Positions 31,167-42,371 of a stretch of DNA of 64,000 nucleotides are shown one piece after another. The notes under the pieces are model-generated. The model saw only the letters and a program-made list of their open reading frames with translations, was not told the DNA's origin and did no database searches. The stretch is from Picocystis sp. L7 (taxonomy: Eukaryota > Chlorophyta > Picocystophyceae > Picocystales > Picocystaceae). A program made the position numbers and the translations under genes. Each line of letters starts with the position of its first letter. Positions within the stretch are counted from its first letter, which is position 1. The stretch is from NCBI GenBank assembly GCA_020975725.1, contig QXJR01000015.1:1-64000 (forward strand), read 5' to 3'.

Positions 31167-34100
31167 TCAACTGTAAACTACTGCTACAGGGTTGTACAAA
31201 AGAGCCTGGAGCTCTGATGTCCTGTGTTTTGTCTTGAACCCATCAGTCCATACCACCGTGCGTCCATCGGTCTGTATGAGACCCTGATAGAACTGCACGC
31301 CCTGGTCAATCTCAAAGGCCTCCATCACTACTTGTCCAGCCAGCCTAGAAGGAGGCTTCCACTGCTGCCGCTGTCGAGTGCTGTACGGCAGAGATGACCA
31401 GGTCCATGTATTCTGCAGAATAGGATTGGGGGTCTGCATGTAGATGTCTTCTTTGTGTTGCCGGACGGCGTCCAGGTTGCGCTTGCCGATGCTGCGCTCG
31501 GGCAGGCATCCATTCGTTTCCTCCAGGTCCAATATTTCATCCAGATTCTGTGCGCTCTCGCTGACCCAGGAAGTCTGGCCATCGTGCGAGCGAGCCCAGT
31601 ACTTTACTGCACCTGCTGGAAAATCCACAAAGTCGCGCACTAGATATTGCGCAATCTGTAATTGCGTCCCGCCGAGTTCCTGCACTGAGGTGGGAAGCTG
31701 GTCCAATGGCTGCGCAGCGCGATCCATTGGGAACAGTGTCAGATCTGATTCAATCCACGGTCTGAGACGATCCACGTGGAATCGATTCTGGAAGCGAGTA
31801 CCGGGGGGCAGCTTCAGGCTATAGGCATCCTGACCCAATGCTCTGTCAATGCAGTAGGGCCCTTCCCAGTATGGATCGAGTTTGGGGCGATCCCGTGTGC
31901 TTTTTAGTCCATACTGGAGCTTGACCATATCCCCTGACTTGAATGTCCTGTTGGGGAGGTCCTGTGTCATGGTTGCCTGTTCGCGTGCGCGTTTCACCAG
32001 CAGGTCCCGTACATCATTGTACACTCTGCGCTGCTCGTGTAGCAAACCAGTGACCATCTTGTTGGGTGTAGTCAGCAGTTGCCTTGTTGGCAGGTCTGCT
32101 GTTGTGATCTGCAGATGCCACGGCAAGCGAGATGCACAGCCATATAACATCTCAAAGGGACTGCGTTGCAGCAACGGGTGCACGCTATCGTTGTATGCGT
32201 GCGCTGCAGCTTGAAGGTACTGATCCCAATTGTCGGGGCGTTCGGACGATGTGCGCAGCGTCTGTAGAAGCGTGCGATGCTGGCGTTCCACTGGTCCCTG
32301 CGACTGCGAATGGTACGGGGTACCGGTCTTGTGGCTGGCACCCAAGGCTGTATAGTACGCGCTGAACAGTTTGCGATACGCAGGCCCATTATCTGTATGA
32401 ATGATGGATGGGGTATGATACCTGTACACCACACAATCCAGCAGCGCACGGGCTTGTTTCGTTGCGGACCAGGTTGTGTGCATGGGAATGTACACAGCAA
32501 ACTTCGTAAGGCGGTCGACTACGGTGATCACTGCATTGTGGTGATCAGGAGTGACTGGCAAGCCTTCAACCACATCCACCACTACAGTATGAAATGGATG
32601 AGGATAGAACCTCATCTCTGGAAGATGAGGCCGAGCGGCGCTCTTGTTTGCTGGCTTCATTCTCTGGCAGGTAGGGCACCGTGCCACAAATTGCTTGATG
32701 TGTGTCTTCATGCCAGGCCAGATAAAGTGTCGACGAGCTGACTCGAACGTACGATGGGCTCCAAAGTGGATGCGATCGTGCACCAGGTGAAGCAGATCCT
32801 GGCGTAGCGCATTGTCTTGAGGGACGGGCAGAACCGCTGGACCTGCGTAGCGTCCAAATTCTGCAGATGCATTGTCTTGAAACAGCAGACCATTCCTGCA
32901 TGTATATCCACCAGGTGGGTGGTCCAGGTAGGTCAAGTATTGCTGGTCATTCTGAATCGCTGTACGAATGCGTGACAGTAAAGGTACACCTGATAGGTGT
33001 ACTGCCGATCCATTGTCGCTAGGAGGGGAGTGTCGTGGAGCAGCCGTTACCAAACCACTCATAGTGATGTCACTACGGGTACCGAGCAGTTTACGAATCC
33101 ATGAGTGGTACCAATCTGCTACTAGCACGGACAGCCATCCTACCGGAAAGGCGTTTCCACACATTCTTCTGCGAGCATCAGGGGTAATCTTGTACCCTGC
33201 TGTGTCATTGGGCTGCATGCCCACCAAGCGTTCGCGTTCCTGTATCGTCAATTCGCGCAGGGTCTGGTTTTGTCCCATGCCCCAAGTGGAACGCGAGCGG
33301 TCACTGTGACTGCCTGGCGATGCCATCAGAGTGGGGCATTTCAGGCGGGGCAGGCCCTGGTTATCCAACGGGGGAGTCGCCCCAGGTTCCAAGCAGTCTT
33401 GCCAGGTTAGGGGCAACCCTGACGATAGATGTTCCTGTGGTTTGGGTGGAGGCAGATCTGTCCAGCATAAGCGAGTGCGCTGCTGGGCAGAAAAGTGAGC
33501 CATGTTGTGTTCTTGTGGCTCTCCAAACCATTCATTGATGCGCTCCAGGTCATCCTGCAGATGCGGAGCGAACGGGGTACACTCTATGCTGTAGGAGTGT
33601 CCCCCTACCAGGCGGTTGCGAATCTCTCGCACCGCTGTGAACAGTTCACGCACATCGCGCAGCCCCAGAGGAGGGTCTCTGTCTGATGTGTTGGCGCGCG
33701 AAAAGGGCTGGCACGGCACGCCAGCGATCAATAGGTCCACCGGTGGCAGCAAGCGACGATGCGCTAGGGTGCGCACATCGCTGCCATAGCGAAAGATGTC
33801 TTCGCGTATGAACAGGCCAGGTCTTGAGAGGTGAACAGGATTGAACACGCGTTGTACGATTGCTGCGCAATCGGGGTCCTGCTCCACTGCAATGTAGTTG
33901 ATGGACAACTGTGCAGTTTCTGGGATGGCTTGTTCGAGGGCACGAAGGGTCGTACCCATTCCTGCACAGAGGTCCAGGACAGTAATCGTCTTGAGCGGTT
34001 TGGCTGAATCATCCACCGGGTGGCGTGAGAAGTAATCTGCGGCCACATTCTGACTTCCAGGGCGGAATTCCACGTTGAATGGGGCATAGTATGCCAGTTT

Positions 34101-36186
34101 TTCGATCCAGCGAGAGTCGCGGGGCGACAACTGCTGTACGCTCTTTGTCGTAAGGTACTTGGATGCTGTGTTATCGGTGATGACTGTAAACGGTCGGCCG
34201 AACACCAAGTGCTTCCAGTGAGCCAATGCGTAAACGATGGCACACGTTTCGCGTTCAGCAGCGTGGTAGTTTCGCTGAGCTGAATTGAACTTGCGGCTCC
34301 AGTACTCGACCGGACGCCATTCGCCCGGGGAGATTTCCTGGTGCAGTACTGCCCCCATGCCAATATTTGACGCGTCTGTCTCGATGCGGATCGCGTGATC
34401 CTCATTGTACAGCGCCAGCGCAGGAGCAGTGGTGAGCTGGGTCACCAGCAGATCAAAAGCATGGTCATGTCGATCCAACCAGTAGCGCTGAAAGTCGTGG
34501 GCGTACTTTTTCTTGTTGAGCTCAGTGAGTGGAGCTGCAGCATCTGAGTAGTGAGGTACAAACCTCAAGTAGAATTGGCATAGGCCCAGAAAGGCCATGT
34601 TTTCTTTCTGCGATCTGGGTTTGGGGAAGTGCTGGATCTTGCTGAGCTTTTGCGGTGCGCACCGCAGCTCCTGGTTCTCGATCCTGAACCCAACCCAGTC
34701 CAATTTGGTGCAAAAAATGGCACTTTGTACGTTTCAAACGTACATCTGCAGCCCTGCACACTTGGAAAAGGTCTTCAAGGTGCTGGAAGTGAGCTTCCTT
34801 GCTGGTTGAGTGAACCAGGATGTCATCCACATAGACCTTAGAAAAGGTCAAGTGTCCGAAAATCCTGTTCATCATTCTCTGGAAGGCTGCTGGGGCATTT
34901 GCTATGCCCATGGGCATTACCCTCCAGGTGTAACTCCCAAAGGGAGTCTGAACTGCTGTTTTTTGGATGTCTTCTGGGTTCATTGGCAACTGATGGAACC
35001 CGTCCAATGCGTCCAGCGCAGAAAAGTAACGGGCGCCGCCCAGCCCCTGCAGAAAGTCATCGATGCGTGGCAGAGGGTATCGATCTTTTATCGCAACATT
35101 GTTCAGCTTGCGATAATCGAACACCACTCTCCAGCCTCCATCCTTCTTGGGGACCAGGATCACTGGTGCACCCCAGGCTGAGCCTGCACAAACATCCATT
35201 TTCCCTGCATCCACATATTCACTCAGCAGCTTTCGCAACTCTTCGCGTTCTGTTGGTGACAAGCGATAGTACTGGGTGAACTGTGGTTTTGCTTCAGATT
35301 CCAGGGGGATACTGAAGTTTTCGCCGGGGACCCGTTCCGCGGGTGGACCCTTCCTTGCCTTAAAGCAGTCTGAATATTGGTCCAGGAGGTTGTCCAACCT
35401 CTGCTGTTCCGCTTCTGAGAGCGCGGCCTGCGCACTCAACTGGCTTCTGTCCTGCTGGAGCTCCTGCTCCTCTGTTTCCAATTCCCATCGCGTGTCCTGC
35501 GGTTGTACGATGAGATACAGGCAACCCGGTGTGCGCACCGCTTGCCTAACTTCAGCGGCAGGGACGATCAAGTCGAGTCGTCGTGCCTGGATGAAGTCCC
35601 CATCGCCATGTACTGTATGGCGACTTCCGGTTGCGTCTTGGAGGATCATGGTCCTTTGCTGCCAATTCAGCACCTGCAGGTAAGAGTTTGAAAAGTCACT
35701 GCCCAGGATACACTGAAAATCCTGGACAGGAGCAATACCAAAGTCATGCCAAACTCTGAAGCTGTCCATACTAAGTTCCAGGCGCACAATGGGGGCCTTG
35801 TGGGTTTCCTTCCCCACAGCCACACCAAATTCCACATACTCATCTGTGGTTTTCCAGGTGATGCCTTGTGCATCAGCCCGTTGTATCCTTTGTAACAACT
35901 GAGGTGCTACAAAGGAGAAGCTGGACAGTGTGTCCAGGTATGCTTGACTGCTCACCTTCGCTGGTCTGCGACCGAACGAGCATTGAGAGGTGAGAAACTC
36001 CTTCCTTGGAGCTGAATTATCTATTGCATGCAATGGCAGCACCTGTCCAGGTCTGCGATTCTGGACGGCCTGCAGCTGCAACGTCTGCAAATCATTCTGC
36101 TTGAGTCCTGGTTCCTTCAAGGGGGGCAGGTCCAGGTTAGGGGGAGCGTTCGCTGACGCTCCCGGCTCCATGCGGTCAACCCCCAT
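31167..36186 (-). pseudogene. pol: Pol polyprotein with C5 DNA methyltransferase, gypsy copy 2
   Basis: The layout matches copy 1: protease-like region, RT with YVDDIL, RNase H (IETDAS), C5-methyltransferase, integrase zinc finger (CPTCQRMKP), DDE core (HTDNGPAY, PVERQHRTL) and the same C-terminal tail ending YNPVAVVYS. The methyltransferase keeps DLCAGMGTTLRA, GVPCQPFSRA, IECTPF, QQRTRLCW and GNAFPVGWL despite clear divergence from copy 1 elsewhere. As it stands the pol region is broken in about one place. LTR similarity indicates a recent insertion. The methyltransferase part itself is open. Confidence 0.88.
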
Positions 36187-36203
36187 CGACCGTTGGAGCG
36201 CGT

Positions 36204-37268
36204 TCAGTTTTTTGAACTGAACACGGCACGGGCTTTACAGCCGCTGCCGCTGTGGCCATAGCGATGGCAGATATCGCACACAGAGAGTTGGCGGCATCGC
36301 TGAAGCAGGTCACCAGGGAGCTTTGCCTTCAGCTCATAGCCCTTGAGGTCCCCCTGGAGGGCCATGACCAATTCTTGGTCCCTCTCTTCCAGGTCCTTGA
36401 AGCGCTTGGACGCGCGCTGGGTCTTCACTGCCTCCTCCTTGGAGGACTTGCTGTCCTTCACAGCGCTGACGCGTCCCGCACGCTGTGGGCGTTTGGCAGC
36501 CTGTCCAGTCTGTTCACTGGAGCAGTTCTGCTCAATGTCCATGGCAGTTCCTGCTAATCCCCAGGGGCTGATGTCCGGGGTCTGGTGAAGTGTCACCAGC
36601 AGCTGATGCTTTTCGCGCATCCGCTGAATCATCCATATCGGGAGCCCTGCGCGGAAGCGTGCGGCCAGTTCCGCATCGGAAATGCGGGAGACTGTGGGAT
36701 CCTTGCTGCTGCCTATCACTACTGACAGTGACAGCAACCTGTTCAGGAAATCCATCGCTGTTTCGTCCGTTCGCATACGAGTTCTGAGGAACTCATCGTA
36801 TGCTTTTGGACCTGGGTCACATCTTTGGAAGATATTCAGCAGTGCGCTGAATATCGCATCCAAAGACTGTAGCTTTCCAGGGGCTGCTGTCTCCATGTTT
36901 TCCATTGCAAGGCGGGCTGTGCCTCCAAGTGTTTGGAGGGCCATAGCGTCCTGCGGAACGTCCTTCGCCACTCTTGCTTTGACCCAGCAAGAGGTCTCCT
37001 TATACCACCTGTGAAGGGCATAAGGATCCTTATTCAGCTCCTCCCCAGTGAAGACTGTGGGAGACGGCATTACAATGCCTTTGACTGCTCCGGACTTTCG
37101 GAGGGCTTCAAACATGTCGCTGAATTCAGCAGGTTCATGTTTGAAGTCCTCCTCTTCCTCGATGTCTTCGGGAGTGGCCAGCGACCTGGCCAAGTCCCTT
37201 TCCAGCTCCATTATCCTTTCTTCAAGGCGTGCTACTGTGGTAGCAGCCAGAACCGAATCTTCTTCCAT
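36204..37268 (-). CDS. gag: Gag protein, gypsy copy 2
   Basis: The ATG at 37268 (MEEDSVLAATTVARLEERI) lies 24 bp inside the 5' LTR boundary and gives 354 residues. It has an acidic coiled-coil-like N terminus, a capsid region with DPYALHRWYKETSCW, and a CCHC knuckle (CDICHRYGHSGSGC) near the end. It is diverged from copy 1 gag but the same length to within a few residues. A-AAA-AAC again precedes the stop. Confidence 0.88.
   Translation of the reverse strand: MEEDSVLAATTVARLEERIMELERDLARSLATPEDIEEEEDFKHEPAEFSDMFEALRKSGAVKGIVMPSPTVFTGEELNKDPYALHRWYKETSCWVKARVAKDVPQDAMALQTLGGTARLAMENMETAAPGKLQSLDAIFSALLNIFQRCDPGPKAYDEFLRTRMRTDETAMDFLNRLLSLSVVIGSSKDPTVSRISDAELAARFRAGLPIWMIQRMREKHQLLVTLHQTPDISPWGLAGTAMDIEQNCSSEQTGQAAKRPQRAGRVSAVKDSKSSKEEAVKTQRASKRFKDLEERDQELVMALQGDLKGYELKAKLPGDLLQRCRQLSVCDICHRYGHSGSGCKARAVFSSKN
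36207..36213 (-). promoter_or_regulatory. Putative -1 frameshift site, gypsy copy 2
   Basis: The minus strand reads TCA AAA AAC TGA, the same heptamer and position as in copy 1 although the surrounding codons and the stop differ. Confidence 0.7.
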
Positions 37269-37292
37269 CACGCCTGATGGACTCGTAAACTC

Positions 37293-37897
37293 TGTTGTGG
37301 TTGGATGGCTTGGGGCAGGTTGTGAAGCGACAGCAGGTCGTACAACAGCCCAAGTTTCTGGCACTTTGCGTGTGGAGAAGGTTCCACGTTGAGTTGGGAG
37401 GTGCGGAGAACCAAAGCGCACCTGGAGCTGAGATCACGAAGGTTCTAATTCAATTACAAGATCCTGTGGGAAGCCCTAGGTGGCTTCTCACAGGGGGGTG
37501 GTGTTTCCAGGCCTTATCCACCATGAGATCGGCTCCGCAAAGATCTCTTGGTGGGTCTGGTGCCCAACCCAACGGTGAAGATCCGTTCTGTTGGGGAGCA
37601 AGGGCTGCTGGAGCCCTTCTGGCCGTCCGATCCTCCAGGGCAGAGCCTCGGGATTGGGGAACCCTCGATCGAGTACCCTTCTGTGTTGGGGCCTCGAGGT
37701 AGGGACCGATCTCTGTATAGGGACCGGGGGTTCACCCAAAATGACCGGGGGGGACTGTCTGTCTCCAATCAAGCCAGAAGGGACCACCCACGCATAAGCT
37801 AGTATAACCGAATCCTGGGGCCCTTGGTTGGGTGACCCAGGATGGAGGGGAGACCGAGGCTCCTCGTAGGGGGGCCTGGGACCCAGAGTCCCTTTCA
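37293..37897 (-). repeat. 5' LTR of gypsy copy 2
   Basis: A 605-bp LTR. Its 37875-37882 segment is the natural empty site for the hAT insertion seen in the partner LTR. Confidence 0.94.
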
Positions 37898-38771
37898 ATA
37901 CGCTGCGTTGGTTGTTTGGACTAGTTCTTGCCTTGTGGGAGGGCGCGATGGTGGTCTAAACGTTTGCGGTGAGTGTTGTTGTGTTGGTGCACCGCAATAC
38001 AAGCACTCCTTACGGAACGCTTCTTTATTTTCCACACCCCCGTCATGCTTAACTCTACTACTTAACTTCAAGTTTGAAAAAGTCTAAAGCCGACTCGCCA
38101 CAATCGCAAAACCGGTCTACCTCAAACCCCTCTTGAACCGCTGCATGGATGTGTTGTTGTACTCCGAACTGAAGAGGCACGGGAGGAGGACTCGGATTTG
38201 TGAAAGCTGCCATTGTTTGGTGTGTGGTGGCCTGCGAGCAAGATAGCGGGAAGCGTGCGTGTATTATGTTGAGCGTGTGACCCAATGCGTCCTATAAACC
38301 GCCACCATGCTCACGTAGCATTTCGATTAGGCTCCGTCATCCATGTTGCCGACAAGATGCGCGGTCGCCTTGCTCGCAGAAAGACGACTTGCACGACAAG
38401 CGTCATATAGAATATAGCCCATTTTATTGGCCTTGAGCTCTACATTTTCTACTCCCTCCCCCCAATCGCAATCGCTAAGACTTTCATCCTCAACTGTTCA
38501 CCTTCTTGTCACACTGGCAGAACTTTTGCTCGTAACCTACTTCGCAACCAGTAATTCCGTTGAGTCCTTTTGGATTGAATAGCGAGCATGATCGAACAGA
38601 CATACTAGTACGAGAAAAAGTTAAGAAGCTATGAAACGTGAATAGTTCCAATGGTGCACCTCCTCCATTGGAGCAAACGCAACTTTTGCACCTGACTCGT
38701 CCACCCTGAGGTAAGCAAGTACGCCCTGCATGACTTTGCTCCTAAACTCCTGCTGGTGCTGCGGTGGCATG
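37898..38771. other. Intergenic DNA, no gene recognised
   Basis: Contains only short frames. The continuation of the interrupted Harbinger-like ORF is not seen here. The right part is the 3' flank of the antiporter gene. Confidence 0.5.
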
Positions 38772-41700
38772 TTAGTCTGCCCCTCTCGTTGCATGCTCAC
38801 TCCAAGCAACATACTGTGCCGCACCCTTGGGCAGTGGAAGGATCTTTGCTCGCGACGGCGGACCTGCAAGGACATGAGAACATGCCACAACCAATGCTCC
38901 AGCTTCTCCAGCTTCCACCTGCATCGGCTGGTGCTCGGAATTAGACTTTACAAGCAAAACAGAGCAACCTTCTGCTATCTCTTCTTCCCCCGTGAGTGAA
39001 ACCGAACCTTGAAGGAGAATGGTATGATTCTGGAATGTGGCTTGCTGCCCAGGCGACAGCTGAATGACTTCTGCATCCTCAAGGAGTGTCGAGATGATGT
39101 TAGCCAAACTGAATGCCTCGGTCTTTGCTGCTGCATCTGCATTCCCACCAGCCTCCCATCCCTGCTCCATCTTGTTGTGAACAACTTTTGACGCTCGTCT
39201 CCAGAGCTCTGACCTTGGCTGTAGCGAGGACTTCGGCTTCACTGAAGCATCAATGTCGTGTTTCATCAGGTTCACTACCTCCATAGCTGCCAATCTGTGA
39301 AGATCAGCAAGCAATTGGATCATCTGAGGATCGCCCTCTTTAGCCTTTGTTTTGAAGTCTTCAAGCACCTCCTGGCTCAGATGGAAAATAACTGTACCTT
39401 GCTGCATCGTACCTTCGCTATATATTTTACGTGTGTAGCAAGGTTGAGTAGCTGTAAGAGCAGAAATGAATCCATCAAAGGAAACGCCACTTTTGTAGAT
39501 CTTCCTGGACTGTGGCTCTTCCCAATCGTTGCGTATGAAACCTCGTAGAATGACTGAGATACCACACCCCTTGCTGTCCACCGTTGTCCCATCCACCAAC
39601 AGTTTTCCCTTTCTAAAGGATTTGAGATGCCCTCTGAAGATGAGTTCTCTGCAGAGCCAATCGTCAGAAAAACGGCAGAATCCGGGAACGCCCCTCAAAA
39701 CTCCAAGAAGGCCAGAAAGTTTCCAGTCTGGGCCTTCTACAACGACATCTTGAAGTCTGGACTCGATCAGCTGCAACATCTGTTCCATTTCGCCCTGCTT
39801 CAACATTCCACCCTCAAAGAGTTCTTCAACAAAGTTCATTTGCTGCGTCAAAACCGCTGTAGTGGCCCTGAATGTATGGATGGCTTTGGTCCTTTCTGAG
39901 GACTCCAGCTCGGCAAACTCTAAGTACCTTCTCAAACTCAACATTTCCTCGTTGACTTCGTTTTGCAGTAAAGGAACTTCTTGAAGCCACCGATTGTGAT
40001 TGCCGTGCTGGAGGGCCAAGAGGTAGTCAGAGGCTATTTCTTCGCTTAGCAAAGATCTATGATTCACAATTCCCAAGAGTGGTCGCGTTATTCTCCGTAC
40101 AAGCCACCGGCCGAATTTGAACCTCAGAATAGGCTTCAACAATCTCCGAAAAAGCATATAGAGGGAGTTTACTAACCGGATGGCCAAATTCACACTTAAC
40201 TGTGACTCTACATAGCTCCAAATCCTCAGCCTCCCACCAGCATCGAGCTGATTGTCCATGGCATAGCTTAGCCAGCGCAAACCGTCCGCAGACAAAAAGC
40301 CTTCAGTACGTTTCTTGTAAATATACCGCTTGAGTCCAGCAACCAACCTCGCCCGCATCTCGCCCAGGTGTGATTCCCGCTCCAGGGGATCGCACGTGTG
40401 TTTCAAACCATACATGTTGGGCGCCTCGAGCGATGGGAGATCTTCGTTGTCACCATCGCCAGGGTAAGGGATCGGATGCAGTTGTGCCTCTTCAGCCGCA
40501 AACTTTTGCAGGCTAGCCTCCGAGGAAATGTCCATCGGCATCTCTTGGTTGCTGGAGCTTGTCTCGTACAATCTTTCTCCGTGTGGCACTTGCCCTTGCT
40601 GAGTATCCTCCGGCCGTTCGCACAGTGGAAGCTGATGCACTCCTGCTTCAAACGTGTGCAGGAACAGGAATTCTGAAAGGCTCGAAAAGCTTCGACTGAA
40701 GCCTGTTGCCTGACTTTCTTCCAAGAAGCTCATCTCGGGCTCGTCGACAAGAGGACGCATAAGAGCTTCCTCGTCTGACGGGAGATCAGTTGTGGATGAT
40801 TTGTCAATCTCTGGGAGATTGGGTAAAGCCTTCTCGAGCACTTTTACCCAGTCGGCTTTTCTGAGGACCTCATACTTCAGCAAAGACTCCACAGCTTCGC
40901 TGGTGAACTTATGGAGCGAAACAATGGCCCTCTTGTGCAAATATGCCTGTCCAGTGGCACGTTTGGTGTGCCCTGTAAGCTTAAAGAGCCAAGGAAGTAA
41001 AGGAACGTTTATCAGTATGGTCATGAGCGTAAATCCTGCAGTCCAAACAACAATCTGCTCTCTGACCAACCCTGGTATCTGTTTCTGCAAGATGATTTCA
41101 TTTCCCAAGATCAGCGACATAGCACCTCGGAGGGCAGTGAAAGTCAAAAATACGACATCTTTGATAGACATGGCAGAGTCTGGATCCTTGGCCAAGAGCC
41201 GAGACGTCAGCCAAATGGGGCAGATGCACACGAAGCGTATGGCGAAGAGGAGTACATAGATCACTGGCAAGTACAAAATGGCTACAGTGCCATCAAAGTC
41301 TTTCTGCAACCCACTGAAGAGGATGAAGTTCATGGCAGCGATGCCCGCAAAGAAAAAGATTATGCTGTTTGCCATGTAGGCCAATAGTTCCCATGACCAG
41401 TGCCACAGGTCCTGGACTGCCGGGGAAAGCTCTGCCTTTCCAATTGCGTTCACTAGCAACCCACTCACAACCACTGCAATCGGTCCCGAAAATCCTGCTG
41501 GTCCTTGAGCCACGTAGAAGCACAAGTAGGCCATGGCCACCGACAAGGAGACTTCCGGCTTCTTCTTCAATCCCGACCTCCTCATAAGATTGAGAAGGTA
41601 TAAGAGGCCCAAACCAAACAGAACTCCCACTGCAGCACCCCCCGTTCCAAGTACAAGCATATCCTTCAAGGCTTCGGTGCAGACGAACCGAGCATCAAGT

Positions 41701-42371
41701 GGCATGTCTTTCGTAGCATACTTCAGAAACATGCTGAAGAGCACAAACCCACTCGCATCGTTCAGCAGGCTCTCCCCTTCCAGCACCACTCCTAACTCCT
41801 CCGGGGCACTTGTGGTAGCAAGGACGGAGTTGACTGCTACGGCATCAGTCATGGAGAGCGTTGCACCCATCAGCAGCCCGTGTTCCATCGTCCAACCAAA
41901 CCTTCTGAGGTCCAACAGGTACACCAGGCTAAGTGCGGTGATTCCGGTCTGCACAAAGACGAGTGCGATGGCAAAAGCGAACACCTTTCTCAGCACCTTC
42001 TTGAAGATGAAGAAGTCGAGGTTCGATGCTGATTCGAACAGTAGCGCTGGCAGGAAGATGAAGTAGAAGATCTCCGGTGGTTGGGCGCTGGTCCAGAGAA
42101 CGGTGGCGTTTCCCAACTGTTGCGTGTTGATGGTGTAGGCCAGTAGCTGGGTGGCCATGCCCGCCAGCAGCACCCACACGGCGCTGAGCTTTCCACGCAG
42201 CACGCATGCCACGGCGACGGCGATCGCAGCGAGCAAGATGGCATCCGCTCCTCCTCCGGGTACGCTGCAGAAGTTGTTGTGATCCTCGTTCACCACGCGT
42301 TGGTGGTAGGAGACGTTCCTGGCGGCACAATAGAGCAGCTCCTTGGCTTCTTCCTGTCCGCTTCCGATCAT
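38772..42371 (-). CDS. Na+/H+ antiporter, CPA1/SOS1-like, with cyclic-nucleotide-binding-like tail
   Basis: The frame is open from 42599. I prefer the ATG at 42371 (MIGSGQEEAKELL), giving 1199 residues, because the upstream 76 codons are GC-rich and low in complexity; the longer start cannot be excluded. It exchanges Na+ (or K+) for H+ across a membrane. An N-terminal domain of about 12 hydrophobic segments contains the CPA1 signatures TDAVAV (about residue 175-180 of the shorter form) and GESLLND (about 199-205), plus FTALRGAMSLILG later. A long cytosolic tail follows with a cyclic-nucleotide-binding-like domain (GFCRFSDDWLCRELIFRG, about 870-1000) and further regulatory sequence. This layout resembles plant SOS1/NHX7 and sperm NHE. 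It is intronless and divergent from the DUF285 gene at 43133. Confidence 0.85.
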   Translation of the reverse strand: MIGSGQEEAKELLYCAARNVSYHQRVVNEDHNNFCSVPGGGADAILLAAIAVAVACVLRGKLSAVWVLLAGMATQLLAYTINTQQLGNATVLWTSAQPPEIFYFIFLPALLFESASNLDFFIFKKVLRKVFAFAIALVFVQTGITALSLVYLLDLRRFGWTMEHGLLMGATLSMTDAVAVNSVLATTSAPEELGVVLEGESLLNDASGFVLFSMFLKYATKDMPLDARFVCTEALKDMLVLGTGGAAVGVLFGLGLLYLLNLMRRSGLKKKPEVSLSVAMAYLCFYVAQGPAGFSGPIAVVVSGLLVNAIGKAELSPAVQDLWHWSWELLAYMANSIIFFFAGIAAMNFILFSGLQKDFDGTVAILYLPVIYVLLFAIRFVCICPIWLTSRLLAKDPDSAMSIKDVVFLTFTALRGAMSLILGNEIILQKQIPGLVREQIVVWTAGFTLMTILINVPLLPWLFKLTGHTKRATGQAYLHKRAIVSLHKFTSEAVESLLKYEVLRKADWVKVLEKALPNLPEIDKSSTTDLPSDEEALMRPLVDEPEMSFLEESQATGFSRSFSSLSEFLFLHTFEAGVHQLPLCERPEDTQQGQVPHGERLYETSSSNQEMPMDISSEASLQKFAAEEAQLHPIPYPGDGDNEDLPSLEAPNMYGLKHTCDPLERESHLGEMRARLVAGLKRYIYKKRTEGFLSADGLRWLSYAMDNQLDAGGRLRIWSYVESQLSVNLAIRLVNSLYMLFRRLLKPILRFKFGRWLVRRITRPLLGIVNHRSLLSEEIASDYLLALQHGNHNRWLQEVPLLQNEVNEEMLSLRRYLEFAELESSERTKAIHTFRATTAVLTQQMNFVEELFEGGMLKQGEMEQMLQLIESRLQDVVVEGPDWKLSGLLGVLRGVPGFCRFSDDWLCRELIFRGHLKSFRKGKLLVDGTTVDSKGCGISVILRGFIRNDWEEPQSRKIYKSGVSFDGFISALTATQPCYTRKIYSEGTMQQGTVIFHLSQEVLEDFKTKAKEGDPQMIQLLADLHRLAAMEVVNLMKHDIDASVKPKSSLQPRSELWRRASKVVHNKMEQGWEAGGNADAAAKTEAFSLANIISTLLEDAEVIQLSPGQQATFQNHTILLQGSVSLTGEEEIAEGCSVLLVKSNSEHQPMQVEAGEAGALVVACSHVLAGPPSRAKILPLPKGAAQYVAWSEHATRGAD

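Larger units (their letters stand above)
23835..37897 (-). mobile_element. Ty3/gypsy LTR retrotransposon with DNA methyltransferase, copy 2 (hAT inserted in its 3' LTR)
   Basis: Minus-strand element of about 7.4 kb once the hAT is discounted. Its 605-bp LTRs start TGAAAGGGACTC and end CCACAACA. Layout is the same as copy 1 (gag, protease, RT, RNase H, methyltransferase, integrase, tail), but the protein is a clearly diverged subfamily. The LTRs differ at about 4 of 605 positions, so insertion is recent. Pol looks broken in about one place; gag looks open. The 5 bp outside the ends (gcgtc and atacg) do not match. It interrupts a Harbinger-like ORF on the left. Confidence 0.9.

Noticed and set aside
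37898-38087. Continuation of the Harbinger-like transposase after gypsy copy 2
   Set aside because: The frame is open for about 60 codons but lacks the expected DGTH-type DDE motif.
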